Assembly (NCBI GenBank): GCA_963969345.1
Contig: OZ017767.1
Span: 11,352,471-11,416,470, forward strand
Direction of reading: 5' to 3'
Length of the DNA stretch: 64,000 bases
DNA from: Turbatrix aceti
Lineage: Eukaryota > Nematoda > Chromadorea > Rhabditida > Panagrolaimidae
Shown: one piece after another, positions 47,495 to 57,900 of the stretch
Layout: each line of letters starts with the position of its first letter
Numbering within the stretch: the first letter of the stretch is position 1
Program-made: the position numbers and the translations under genes
The notes under the pieces: generated by a model
What the model saw: the letters and a program-made list of their open reading frames with translations, nothing else
What the model was told of the DNA's origin: nothing
Databases searched by the model: none

Positions 47495-48434
47495 TCATCC
47501 TGATTCCACGTGTCCCAAAGCTCTGCAAAAATCTGTGGTGCATACGAGATTGATTCGGGCGCCAGCTATGCAGTTTCGGATGCATTGCTCACCAGGCACT
47601 GACAAATCAATCTGTACCGTGGCACTGAGCTTCTTGATGTCGACATTCAGTCCGATAGCCGCCGGGATTTCATAAAAAACCGAAGGTCCTTTGTTTTCCA
47701 TCACCACCGGTACCATTTGTTGACCACGACGTGCTCGGTCCATGTAGGACAATTAAATACTTCGATGGTGTGATGAAAGGGTCGTGCCACAACTCGGTAA
47801 AACAGGCAAGCGCTGTTGCACATAAAACATTTGCGGCTCCAACATCCGCACAATTCTAGGCATCCGGTGAACAAATTCTGTGAGCTTAGGACAAATTCCG
47901 TGAGGTTAGTCCTGGCCAGTGTAACGCAAACCAAAATTATTGTCATCGCAAATTATTGCCTAGGCGATGAAGGCGAAGGCAATTGGAGGCGATTAATTTT
48001 TTGTCTTCGCCTTCGCCTTCGCCTCCGGAGGCAAAGGCGATCTGAAGGCGCCTCCGGGGGCGAAGAAGGCAAAGGCGATGTCACACTGGTACTGGCTGGT
48101 TGTTATAAGCAGCAAATTCTGTGAGGTTAGTCGCAGGAGCCAGGTTTTCGCAGTTAGGACCGGTGCAACTACCTGCTGCGTAGCATCGCTTGTTTGAGAT
48201 AGCTTCAATCTCGATCGGCCTTGTGTACTGGAGTGTTCTCGGGTTGCAACTTGCAAATTCATGTTGCAAAAAAAACAAGTGTTCACCCATCACTGGTAGT
48301 ACAGAGGCTTGTTTGATTACCTCGTCGTCGTAATAGATCGTTGCGATCACATCTTCGGCGGGGATGGCAACCAATTTGGGAAGTTCAAATGGTTCACCTT
48401 TAAGCATAATAAACCGCCACTGACGTATTTGCAA
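47495..48434 (-). pseudogene. Decayed Env-like glycoprotein fragment (phlebovirus-G2-like) of an LTR retroelement
   Basis: Minus-strand frames at 48434-48081, 47946-47701 and 47752-47495 hold consecutive parts of one Cys-rich glycoprotein: NKRCYAAGSCTGPNC, TGCLELCGCWSRKCFMCNSA, and FNCPTW before WTEHVV. This spacing of paired cysteines resembles the phlebovirus Gc/G2-like envelope found in nematode BEL/Pao-type retroelements. The reading is broken by frame changes and by a ~200-bp GGCGAAGGC insertion, and no gag or pol neighbour is intact, so it is a non-functional relic inside the MULE. Family assignment is from motif memory only. Confidence 0.5.
47912..48112. mobile_element. GGCGAAGGC-palindrome insertion in the Env relic
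   Basis: A ~200-bp segment centred on GCCTTCGCCTCCGGAGGC-type palindromes, with CCAGTGTAAC at one side and GTCACACTGG at the other. The ~20-bp sequence CAAATTC(C/T)GTGAGG then TTAGTC occurs on both sides (47892-47911 and 48113-48132). A related element sits at 48.76-49.13 kb. Confidence 0.5.
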
Positions 48435-48519
48435 TTGTACCTGGTTGCTGTACGTCGGTTGTACGGGCCGAGTACAGACAACGGAAGGGGCGAGATCAGG
48501 CAGAGGCAGATAACATTTA

Positions 48520-49767
48520 CAGTGGATTGCAAATTATAGGACCACCCCTTAAATTGACGATTCCAGCTTTCGTTCATAAGTTAGGTGAATTCTGCTTTCA
48601 GATATGAATTCAGGGGCCCAGAAAACCCTATTGCCGTTGCGAATGGGCCAGGATGTTGCTCGGGTAGAACAAAAATATACAATTTTTGAATTTGGGGTGT
48701 TGCAAAATTATAGGACCACCCCAAGAAAAAATGATTTTACAATTGAAAATGCAGCCTGTGGAGGCGCCTTCAGATCGCCTTCGCCTCCGGAGGCGAAGGC
48801 GAAGGCGAAGGCAAAAAATTGATCGCCTCCAATTGCCATCGCCTCCATCGCCTTCAGACCTTTACAATTTGGAACAAAAAATTTGAATGACTTTAAATTC
48901 TAACCACAAATAATCAAAAAACAGCTTTATCACTTTATTTAATAGAATTAAAAGCCAGCCTTCTATTATCATAATTTCGCTTTCTGCTATGATTTTGTAA
49001 GAGAAAATTTGAGAATTGACACCAAAGGCGCCTCTGATCGCCTCCGTCTCTGGAGGCGCCTTCATCGCCTTCGCCTTCGCCTCCGGAGACGAAGGCGAAG
49101 GCGAAGGCAATAATTTTGGTTTGCGTTACACTGCCTGTAACGACTCTGAGTGCATTGTGCACTCCCAAAAAGTTAGTTTATAATTAAAAATGTTGATATT
49201 CGCGCTGCCGTTCTGAGCTTTGATGATCTGAATACCCTTAGGTAGTTTTAGTATCCCCAACATCAATTATGGTATCCTGGAGGTCAGAAATGATGTCGAA
49301 TTGCCAACCATTGTTACTAATTACTTTGTCATGATTGTCTGCTAATTTTCAAACCGATACAGACAGGGAATTTATGTACACTGACTGCGAAAATCGCTTT
49401 TTTGAACCTGAGGTTTACCCCAGTGAATCGAATTGACACCAAATGCTCCTCGATGGTTCCAGTGAATCGAGGAGCATTTTGTTCGTAAAAAAATTTTCAT
49501 GCATGGGTTTGGTACTGGAAGTCGTTACAGGCTGCATTTTCAATTGTAAAATCATTTTTTCTTGGGGTGGTCCTATAATTTTGCAACACCCCAAATTCAA
49601 AAATTGTATATTTTTGTTCTACCCGAGCAACATCCTGGCCCGTTCGCAACGGCAATAGGGTTTTCTGGGCCCCTGAATTCATATCTGAAAGCAGAATTCA
49701 CCTAACTTATGAACGAAAGCTGGAATCGTCAATTTAAGGGGTGGTCCTATAATTTTGCAATCCACTG
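48520..49767. mobile_element. Tc1/mariner-like foldback element with TA duplication
   Basis: Ends CAGTGGATTGCAAA and TTTTGCAATCCACTG with a TA on each side (48518-48519 and 49768-49769). The arms 48520-48757 and ~49530-49767 (~235 bp) are nearly perfect reverse complements, including TATAGGACCACCCC and GAATTCAGGGGCCCAG. There is no transposase frame inside, so it is non-autonomous. A GGCGAAGGC-type element occupies part of the loop. Confidence 0.85.
48758..49132. mobile_element. Second GGCGAAGGC-palindrome element, nested in the Tc1-like element
   Basis: Two palindromic GGAGGCGAAGGCGAAGGC blocks (48.77-48.82 and 49.05-49.11 kb) bracket ~200 bp of AT-rich DNA. The right side ends AATTTTGGTTTGCGTTACAC, the reverse complement of the edge of the copy at 47.9 kb. 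Confidence 0.5.
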
Positions 49768-50093
49768 TATTGGGTATCGTCCCAAGGCTTTGCATTCCGG
49801 TTATATTTTTTGCCGCTTAAATGCCGTTTAAATGCAAATTTGCAAAATAACCGACATTATACGGTCGAATATTGCTGGCCGCTTATATCGCAAAAATTAA
49901 CCGGGTAGGATATGAAGTTAGAATAAAGTCAAAGAAAATAACCGTCTCAGTTTTGGACAGATTGCATAAAAATTTGAAAATAACCGGGTCATTTTTTTCA
50001 TTTTCAGTCGAATGTCCCCCTTTTTGGTCCAAATTTGCACGCTTATTTTACGTTTTTTATGCGGTTCATGATTTAGGGGGACGGTTAAAAATG

Positions 50094-50926
50094 CAAGGTG
50101 TTGCATCGCGCTCGCTCATGCTCGCGCGGGCGGCTCGCTCACGGACTTGAGCGGGCCGCTCAATGAATTTGAATAGCGGCCGCTCTCGTGAGCGCCTGCT
50201 CACGCTCAGGATGTAGCGGCCGCTCACCCGCTCTCGGAAGCGGGAGCGACCGCTCTCGCCCGCACTAGCATAACGAGCACTAAAGGAGCACAACAGGGGG
50301 GGAAGGCCTTGCGCACGAATGTTTATTTTTGTGACAAATTCGCGTTCATGTGCTTTGTTGCGCTCCGCAATTCTAATTTATTTGTTTTTATCGAGGGAAT
50401 TTGAATAAACATCACAGGAAGATGGATAATGTTGCGCGGTGCGCTTCATTGTGCTCCTTCATTTTCGTTCCGACCCTCGGTAGCTCCCGCGCGTCTTTCT
50501 CTCCTGTTGTGCTCCTTTAGTGCTCGTTATGCTAGTGCGGGCGAGAGCGGCCGCCCAAGTCAGATTTCAAGGAATAAGCGGACGCTTATATTTTTTTCAA
50601 TGAAAATAAGCAATCCATGAAATTTTCTGTTGAGGAATCAAGATTTTTTGCATAAGTATTCCGCAAAAATCATTCATTTGAGGTAATGAAAATTATCCTC
50701 AAATGAATGATTTCCAGAGCAACGCTTATGAAAGCGGATGATTTCCAGAGCACCGCTCTCGGGAGCGGAAGCGGCCGCTCTCGAGAGCGGCCGCCCAACT
50801 TTTTTTTTTGAGCGTCCGCTCTCGTGAGCGGCCGCTCAACTTTTTGGATGAGCGGAAGCTACGTTGAGCGCCCGCTTTCGAATCATTCCGCTCCGCCCGC
50901 GCTCGGGAGCGCGATGCAACACCTTG
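50094..50926. mobile_element. hAT-like non-autonomous element with 8-bp duplication
   Basis: Inverted ends CAAGGTGTTGCATCGCGCTC / GAGCGCGATGCAACACCTTG are flanked by a perfect 8-bp direct repeat TAAAAATG (50086-50093 and 50927-50934), the duplication size typical of hAT elements. The interior is GC-rich with many GAGCGGCCGCTC palindromes. It also has an inverted pair at about 50.25-50.30 and 50.50-50.55 kb (GCACTAGCATAACGAGCACT and its complement). No transposase frame. Confidence 0.88.
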
Positions 50927-51235
50927 TAAAAATGTCGAAAATAACCGCCGTATAACCGACCCGGTTATTCGTCATTCCGTTCCGCTTTGTTATATAACCG
51001 GATTGCAAAGCCACGACACTGGTCATGATCATTGTTTCATGACCACCAACATGCACAATACCGTCTTTGTATCTCAAACTCGGTCACTCACCGATTTCTT
51101 TTAGCCTAGTGAAATACTTTTTGTTCTCTAAAGTCCTCTGCAATGAATAGCTACGATTGACGGCGCCCTCTTCGTGCAATCTCGATACTCATCACTGTCT
51201 CTTTAATTTTGTAATGAGTAATTATGCACGAGTAA

Positions 51236-51275
51236 GAGTAATAAAGTAAAGTAAAGTAAAGTAAAGAATAAGGAC
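51236..51275. repeat. (TAAAG)n microsatellite
   Basis: Five or so AGTAA/TAAAG pentamers in tandem, next to GC-richer sequence (51.28-51.57 kb) that may be the end of a retroelement on the minus strand. Could be a non-LTR tail, but the body is not identifiable. Confidence 0.5.
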
Positions 51276-51576
51276 TGTCCGCGGCAAGATCAAAAGGGGG
51301 CCTCAGGCTAACAGGTGCACGAGAGATGAGTCCTAAACGACTTGATCCCACCTGTCTCCGGAAAAAATTTATACAGCGAAACCCGGGGTCTATTTGCACC
51401 AGTACCTGAACATCAGCATTGATAAAATCAAAAAAAATCTGACCAATCGATTGAAACCTGTGACCAGTGAGACAACATCATCCAAGGAGCCTTACGTCTG
51501 AACGACTCATAAACAATCCGTGAAGCCTGAAGCAGAGGCGCCCCCCCTACCAAACCGAAGGAGATGAAGCCAATAA

Positions 51577-52063
51577 GGGCTTGTCCAGAAATTACGTCAT
51601 TGCGAGAGGGGGGGAGGGGGGTCAGTCCAAAAATGACGGAAAATGATGGAGGGGGGAGGGGGGTACCTGCTTGAAATGACGTCATTTAAAAATTTCAAGA
51701 ATTGGCCTACGAATTTTCAAAATTTCAGTTTTTTTTGCCAAAATGCGCTGAAAACTGACTGATTTTGCTCCAATATAAATATGTTTCACCAATTTTTTTT
51801 ATCTGACCGACTCCGAAAAGGTTTCTTTAAAAAACACAAACACAATAATTTTGGCATTTTAATCTGGTAGTAGTTTTTAGCAAAATTGTTAAGCCAAAAC
51901 TTGCAAAAAAAACCGCTAAAAAATGGCGATTTTTTTTCAAAATGACGTCATTTAGGGGGGGGGGGGTCCGGGGTGCCCCACCTTGCAATGACGACCGATG
52001 ACAGAGGGGGGAGGGGGGTAAAAAATCCCCGATTTTGCGATGACGTAATTTCTGGACAAGCCC
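51577..52063. mobile_element. PIF/Harbinger-like MITE with TAA duplication
   Basis: Inverted ends GGGCTTGTCCAGAAATTACG / CGTAATTTCTGGACAAGCCC, flanked by TAA on both sides (51574-51576 and 52064-52066). Three-base TWA duplications and GGG..GT.C ends are typical of Harbinger MITEs. The interior has repeated ATGACGTCATTT and GGGGGGAGGGGGG patches and no gene. Confidence 0.8.
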
Positions 52064-52066
52064 TAA

Positions 52067-52965
52067 TCCGGCCAAAAGAAGGTGAATCTGTGGAGGTAAG
52101 TTGAAGGTGAATCTGACTAAGTCCCTGACTTAGTAACCCACAAAGATTTGAAGACAGGAAAAGTCGAAGAGCAAGAGAAGTGCGCGAGAGGGTTAAACAG
52201 GGGTACGAAAGACCCCCCACCCGGAAGAGTAGAGGAAGAATATAAAAGTGAAGTGAAACCGAGGCACAAAAGGCCCGAAGAACGATAGTTCAGGAGTTTA
52301 TTGTTGGTCATTATCTGTTTCCGCCAGATAATCAAACATGCAAGGCCCTCGATATCATTTTGCACGACGCCATCTAGCGTTTACTGCATGCCATCGGTGT
52401 CAAAGAATCACTGGTGCAGTTTATCCAGCTCCTCTACTAGCAACAGCAGCTCTGATGTACGTTTCGGGGGCATTGCTGCCTGCTTTCCCTCAAAGAGGTG
52501 CCCCTCAAAGAGGTGTTCGCAGGAAGATTCGCTCTCTTTTTCATCCTCGTCCTCTGCCAAGTGCAACTCAGAATACGACGTTATCGGTCGCTCACAATCT
52601 ACCTGTCTTCTCTCGCTTCCCTCGTGGCTGTACAACCTTCACGTCTCCCATGCGTGGCACGCACGCTAGTCCCAGGAAGAAAGGTCAACCAGTTCTGGTA
52701 CTAGTTTCATTTTCGAAACATTCGGAAATACTCACTGAACGGCTAGTGCATGATTTTGGCAACAAAATCAATCTGGCCATTTAAAGGGTTCTTGCAACGA
52801 AAAAGGTACAGTAATTTATGCAACATGTCGACTCGGACGGTTTTTGCAACGAAAATGTATGATGACTATTTGACATTTATCGTTCATTTTACCGTTTTTG
52901 TAGTCTTAAATTTATATTTTTTATGCCGAATGTTTTTTTAGGCCTTTTGAAAATTAATTATTTTT
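52067..52965. other. Retroelement-like remnants before the transposase gene
   Basis: The minus strand carries a 75-residue frame (52635-52408) that is Glu-rich and ends MPPKRTSELLLLVEELDKLH. Downstream of it is AACAATAAACTCCTGAAC (poly(A)-signal like). This could be part of the retroelement that left the Env relic. No confident identification. Confidence 0.25.
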
Positions 52966-52976
52966 AGCGCGGAGAC

Positions 52977-52991
52977 ATGAAACAGCAATGA
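52977..52991 (+). promoter_or_regulatory. Four-codon upstream ORF overlapping the transposase start
   Basis: ATG AAA CAG CAA TGA begins 11 bases before the transposase ATG, and its stop overlaps that ATG as ATGA. Such overlap permits termination-reinitiation and could keep transposase levels low. It lies after the acceptor at 52967, so it would be in the mature leader. Confidence 0.45.
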
Positions 52992-55900
52992 AACTGTTGT
53001 CGACAAGAGATAAAACGCTATATGCGACAAATGGTTACATCTACCGCGTTGATAATCGGTATCCGGATTATCGAACAGTTCGGTGCATCACGACAGAGTT
53101 CTATTGTCCCGCCCGTGGGATTGTTCGGGTCGGAAGTGACGACGTTGAATCTTCTTCTCTGCATAATCATGAAGGAGATCCCGTTGATATTGATTTAGGT
53201 TTTACTGTTGTTTTAATCTTTTTCATGATTTCATATTTATCAAGGGTGTCAATCGGGCCGGGTGGGCCCGGATAGCCCGCGTCCGGGCCGGGCCTGATGG
53301 TGAGTCAGCCCGGCGCGGTTTTTTTTTTAAAAGAAAATTTTTGAACAAAATTTATAAAAAAAAGTCAAAAATTAATAAAAAAAACTTGCTCATTTTGAGT
53401 AATATTCTGCCTATTATGAAAAACAACGTGTATTTTTAGCTTTATAACTCATATTTTTAAACAAATCGGAAACATTTAGTAAATTTGTCTTTAATTTTAC
53501 CCTTTGGAGAAAAAGCTGGTCGGTCCGACTCTCAAGCGCGCCGGGCCGGGCCGACAAAATTCGGCCCGTTGACACCCTTGAATATTTATCATTTTGTGTG
53601 AAAAGTTAGACGTGTTTAATCTTTAAACTGCTATTTCAATTTTTGAATTGTTTGCGCTGATTGTTTCATTACAATTTTTTAGATTCGAGTGCGCCTAAAT
53701 CGCGCCAAGGAAAAGGCGAGAACAACCGACGAACCGATCCGAAGCATCGTTCAATCTACCCTGAATGGTATGTCGGAAGAAGCATTGAGCAGGTGCACAT
53801 CATCCCAAATAGCGCGCATTGTTCGGCGAGCTCGCCAAGTTCAAACGCCGGAAGCTGCGCTTCTAAATGTCAAGGATATCCGTCGAATACAAGTTACCGG
53901 CAAGTATACGATGACATTGCCTAAACTCGATAATGATCTGAAGGAAATTCCGGGGAGTGAAACCATTTTCCTTCGGGAACATCGAAATCTTCCAAATCTA
54001 CCAGTCTTTTTTATTTTTGCGTCTGATGATGGCTTGGATCGCCTCATTCAGTATCCAACGTGGAGTGGAGACGGCACGTTCGATAGGATTCCAAGTGTAT
54101 TCCGGCAGTTATATACCGTCTGTGCGTTGAAAGATCATCACGCCTTTCCATCAGTCTTTATCCTGATGCAAGACAAGACACAGCGATCCTACGAAGATGC
54201 GTTCAGTGTTCTACGACAACTGATTCACACGAAGTCTCCAGGATTCTGTCCACAAAGTGTCATGACCGGTAATTTACGGTTTTTATCAAATTTATGTAAA
54301 AATATTTTTATGCAGACTACGAAAGCGGAGCTCAGAATGCCTTTCGTTCCGTTTTTCCTCAGGTGAAAAACCACAGCTGCGTCTTCCATCTTGCAAAATC
54401 TGTCTATGGTTATGCGCGAAGCTTGGGTTTGGAAAACGTGTACAACAACGAAACTCCATTTCGACGCTACGCCCGAATGCTGGCAGCTCTTGCATATCTT
54501 CCTCCTAACCTCATTCCGGAAGCTTTTGATACTGTGTTTACTCCTCTCATGCCTACCTTTTCGCCCACGGAACGAGAATTGTTTAATTATTTTCGCAGAA
54601 CTTACGTGATGAGACAGCAAGGTATGTAAAATTATTTTATTTTATTTTGTTTTGAATGTACATTTATTTATTTAGGAGATCGAAATGGACCTTATTTTCA
54701 TCCTTCGGATTGGAACGTACACAACGCAGCTCTGGAAGGAGATTGCAAAACCAATAACTGTATGGAAGCTTGGCATCGTGCCTACAACAGATGCTTTGAA
54801 TCTGGCGCGAAACCCGAGTTTTCGGCAACCCATCACGTGCTGGCACGGGAAGACGCCTTCGCACGCGATCGTACGACAAGTAATCGTGAAAGTGAGGATT
54901 TTGCAGTCCACGGCACAAGGAAAGCAAAGGACGTTTGGCGAGAGAGACACATTCAGAAGTACGTCCAAGACTTCATGGACATCGAACCCCATCGCAGAAG
55001 CTATGAAAGATTCCTTGCCCATTTGTCTCATCAGCTACCCAGATTTGCGTATTCCTTTGATCCAGACGAAGCTGAACTCATGGAACACTTAGCGAAGTTA
55101 GTTGTTACCTAATTTAAAAAATCTTACTTATATTGAAATTTTAGTGAAGCTGCTACTGGACACTCTCAAGCAACGCAAGACAACAGGCCGTCTTCTATGT
55201 CTGGTACCCGAGAGAATGGAAATGGTCAAGCTCGTTTTTTGGACAACGGTCCTTCTTCTTCTGCCGCGTTTTACACAACAGCAAGGCAAACAGGAAATCT
55301 GCCGCTTACTGATGAAGAATTGTAAGTGCAAAACTTTTATAATACTATTGATGAAGTTTATTTTTTTACAGTTTTTTGATGAGCGAAAACGAGGACGCGC
55401 AACTTTTGTCTTCAACGTCTCGTGTTCGTGGAAGGGGCAGCGGCCGAGCTAGAGCCCGACGAGGAGGACGTGGCGGATCTCGAAGCGCTCATCAGGCTGA
55501 CGATGGTCCGTCTGCTTCGTCTCGTGGCCGACGAGGAGGACGTGGCGGATCTCGAAGCGCTCATCAGGCTGACGATGGTCCGTCTGCTTCGTCTCGTGGC
55601 CGACGAGGAGGACGTGGCGGATCTCGAAGCGCTCATCAGGCTGACGATGGTCCGTCTGCTTCGTCTCGTGGCCGACGAGGAGGACGTGGCGGATCTCGAA
55701 GCGCTCATCAGGCTGACGATGGTCCGTCTGCTTCGTCTCGTGCCCGACGAGGAGGACGTGGCGGACCTCGAAGTGTTCATCAGGCTGATGACGGACTGTC
55801 TGAATCTTCCGGTTTTGACACCCGTCCAAGGCGAATTAGTGAGGCGCATTCGCAAAATACGATGTTTGAGGAGGAGTGAGTTGCAGCATATTTTTTTATT

Positions 55901-57044
55901 TTTTTACGAAAGTTAAAAATACAAAAAAAATTTTAGGAATTCTTTGGAGTTTGATTCCGATTGGGAAGACCGCTTGGAACTCATGGCACGCATGGAACGC
56001 ATGGATCAACCAGAATTTCGCCCTGCTTGGCTCGATTTTGAAGACACAAACGTTGTGTCGGTTCAACCACTGCCAGCGAATCACACGCCCGCTATCGAAG
56101 TGCTAAACGACGTCAGTACCGCGGGAAACAACTCTAGGTACCACGCGGAGCCATTGGATTACCGATTCCATCCATATCAGACGCTTGAGCCTCACGCGCA
56201 GCCAACAAGCTCAAGAACTGCACATGCAACAACAACCTCATCTGTGGCCATCGATCGGAATGTTGCTACCAGTCAGCAATCGAGCCTGGAACGCAGGGAT
56301 CAACCAGAAATTCGCCCTGCTTTGCTCGATTTTGAAGACACAAACGTTGTGTCGGTTCAACCACTGCCAGCGAATCACACGCCCGCTATCGAAGTGCTAA
56401 ACGACGTCAGTACCGCGGGAAACAACTCTAGGTACCACGCGGAGCCATTGGATTACCGATTCCATCCATATCAGACGCTTGAGCCTCACGCGCAGCCAAC
56501 AAGCTCAAGAACTGCACATGCAACAACAACCTCATCTGTGGCCATCGATCGGAATGTTGCTACCAGTCAGCAATCGAGCCTGGAACGCAGGGATCAACCA
56601 GAAATTCGCCCTGCTTTGCTCGATTTTGAAGACACAAACGTTGTGTCGGTTCAACCACTGCCAGCGAATCACACGCCCGCTATCGAAGTGCTAAACGACG
56701 TCAGTACCGCGGGAAACAACTCTAGGTACCACGCGGAGCCATTGGATTACCGATTCCATCCATATCAGACGCTTGAGCCTCACGCGCAGCCAACAAGCTC
56801 AAGAACTGCACATGCAACAACAACCTCATCTGTGGCCATCGATCGGAATGTTGCTACCGGTCAGCAATCGAGCCAAGTTGAGAGAATGTCGAATACGGAC
56901 CATGAACCCGCTCATGAAGCAACCGAATATACGTTGGAGATGAATGCTGAGACAGGCGACAACAGTGTGAAGCACGCGCTTTCAAATAAGCACGCCAGCA
57001 AAAGCGGCCACGAATCCAACGCATCTCGCTGTTTCGTCATCTAA
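52988..57044 (+). CDS. FLYWCH-MULE transposase with two C-terminal tandem-repeat domains
   Basis: Seven exons (52988-53182, 53683-54268, 54316-54621, 54676-55096, 55145-55321, 55372-55875, 55937-57044) join with matching phases into 1098 codons. Residues 1-65 form a FLYWCH-type zinc finger (LYATNGYIYRV, VRCITTEFYCPARG, HNHEGDP). The MULE transposase core follows with YPTWSGDGTF (Asp195), the exon-junction TDYESGAQNAF (Asp261) and NNCMEAWHRAYNRC (Glu393), a full DDE set. After a Ser/Gly-rich linker come five 24-aa Arg/Gly repeats (RRGGRGGSRSAHQADDG core), then about three 98-aa repeats (RPALLDFEDTNVVSVQPLPA). The frame is undamaged, implying recent activity. It would cut and reinsert the surrounding element. 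No SWIM finger seen. Trans-splice-like acceptor at 52966-52967. Confidence 0.9.
53240..53581. mobile_element. Small GGGTGTCAA-end MITE in transposase intron 1
   Basis: Inverted ends TCAAGGGTGTCAATCGGGCC and GGCCCGTTGACACCCTTGA, flanked by ATATTTATC on both sides (53233-53241 and 53582-53590; part of this may belong to the ends, leaving a ~7-bp duplication). GC-rich GGGCCGGGCC near both ends and AT-rich centre. No coding capacity. Confidence 0.75.
55445..55800 (+). repeat. 72-bp coding tandem repeat (5 copies)
   Basis: Starting near 55458, 55530, 55602, 55674 and 55746, units of 72 bp encode the Arg/Gly/Ser 24-mer of the transposase. Copies are nearly identical. Because 72 is divisible by 3, several other frames on both strands also stay open over the array. 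Confidence 0.95.
55985..56875 (+). repeat. 294-bp coding tandem repeat (~3 copies)
   Basis: CACAAACGTTGTGTCGGTT recurs at 56046, 56340 and 56634, a period of 294 bp (98 codons). Copies 2 and 3 look almost identical, copy 1 differs at its start. This points to very recent expansion or gene conversion. Confidence 0.95.
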
Positions 57045-57900
57045 TACAGCTTCAACAACAAGTTCAGGAAAAATGTGGTACAACAACCCCAAAGACTCCT
57101 CCAGAAATTGCGTCGTTGATTTTGACAAATGTGGTGTTTGTTTTATATCTGAACTTTGGCTTAATTTTTTTGTAAGTGATGCGTAATTTTTTTTTGTAAA
57201 TGCGCTACAATTTGAGTCTGAATTTGATTATATACAGGGTGGCAAAGTTTTTTTACCAAAACTAATATACTAGGGGAGAATTGAGCAAAATTAAAAATTT
57301 GTAACATTAGTACATGTATTAGGAAACAATTGGTGTCAGTCTGTGGCAACAAACAAGCCCAAACGTGCCAAAAAAATCTTAAGCTGAGCACGCTGCAGGT
57401 CTCTGGTGACATTTGGTACCCTTCCATGCGCAGCAACTGCATTAGCAGCCATGTACTTTGTGGATATTTAGTACAGGTACCAACCTTATCAGCAAAATAT
57501 ACCTCATTTTTGTGCATTTTGTAATTAGAATCAACCAGGATCTATCCTGCATGAGCTTTTAGTTGTCAAAATACTTCATTTGGTTTACACCGGCAATACA
57601 AAATGGGATTTTTATCAATGCTTGCCGTAGTGCACGAGACTAAAAAATTAAAAAAAAGTAAAAAAAATTTTGTTTCTTGACTTTCAAATGAGCGGCTCTA
57701 TTTTCGGAATCACAATTTTGTGGGATGCGGCTCATGGCAAACTTTTATTGCTAGAATATGTGCTTAAAGTTGCCGGAGTAGAAAACAGTAGGGTTCGAAA
57801 AAATGGAACAAAAAGCAAAAAATAAGAAAAAATAAAAAAACCACCGAAAAGTAATGATACCATAAGTCATAAATTCAAAATATTGATGCTCACAGATTTG
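57045..57900. other. Region after the transposase gene
   Basis: AT-rich with an isolated ATACAGGGTGGCAAAG string that resembles a transposon end. A minus-strand open frame (57517-57161) has no recognisable motif. Probably the transposase 3' UTR plus filler. Confidence 0.4.

Noticed and set aside
52408..52635. Glu-rich minus-strand frame, possible gag-like piece
   Set aside because: No zinc knuckle or other diagnostic motif; kept only as an uncertain retroelement remnant.
57161..57517. 118-codon minus-strand frame inside the MULE
   Set aside because: No motif, hydrophobic AT-driven composition, and it overlaps a transposon-end-like string.
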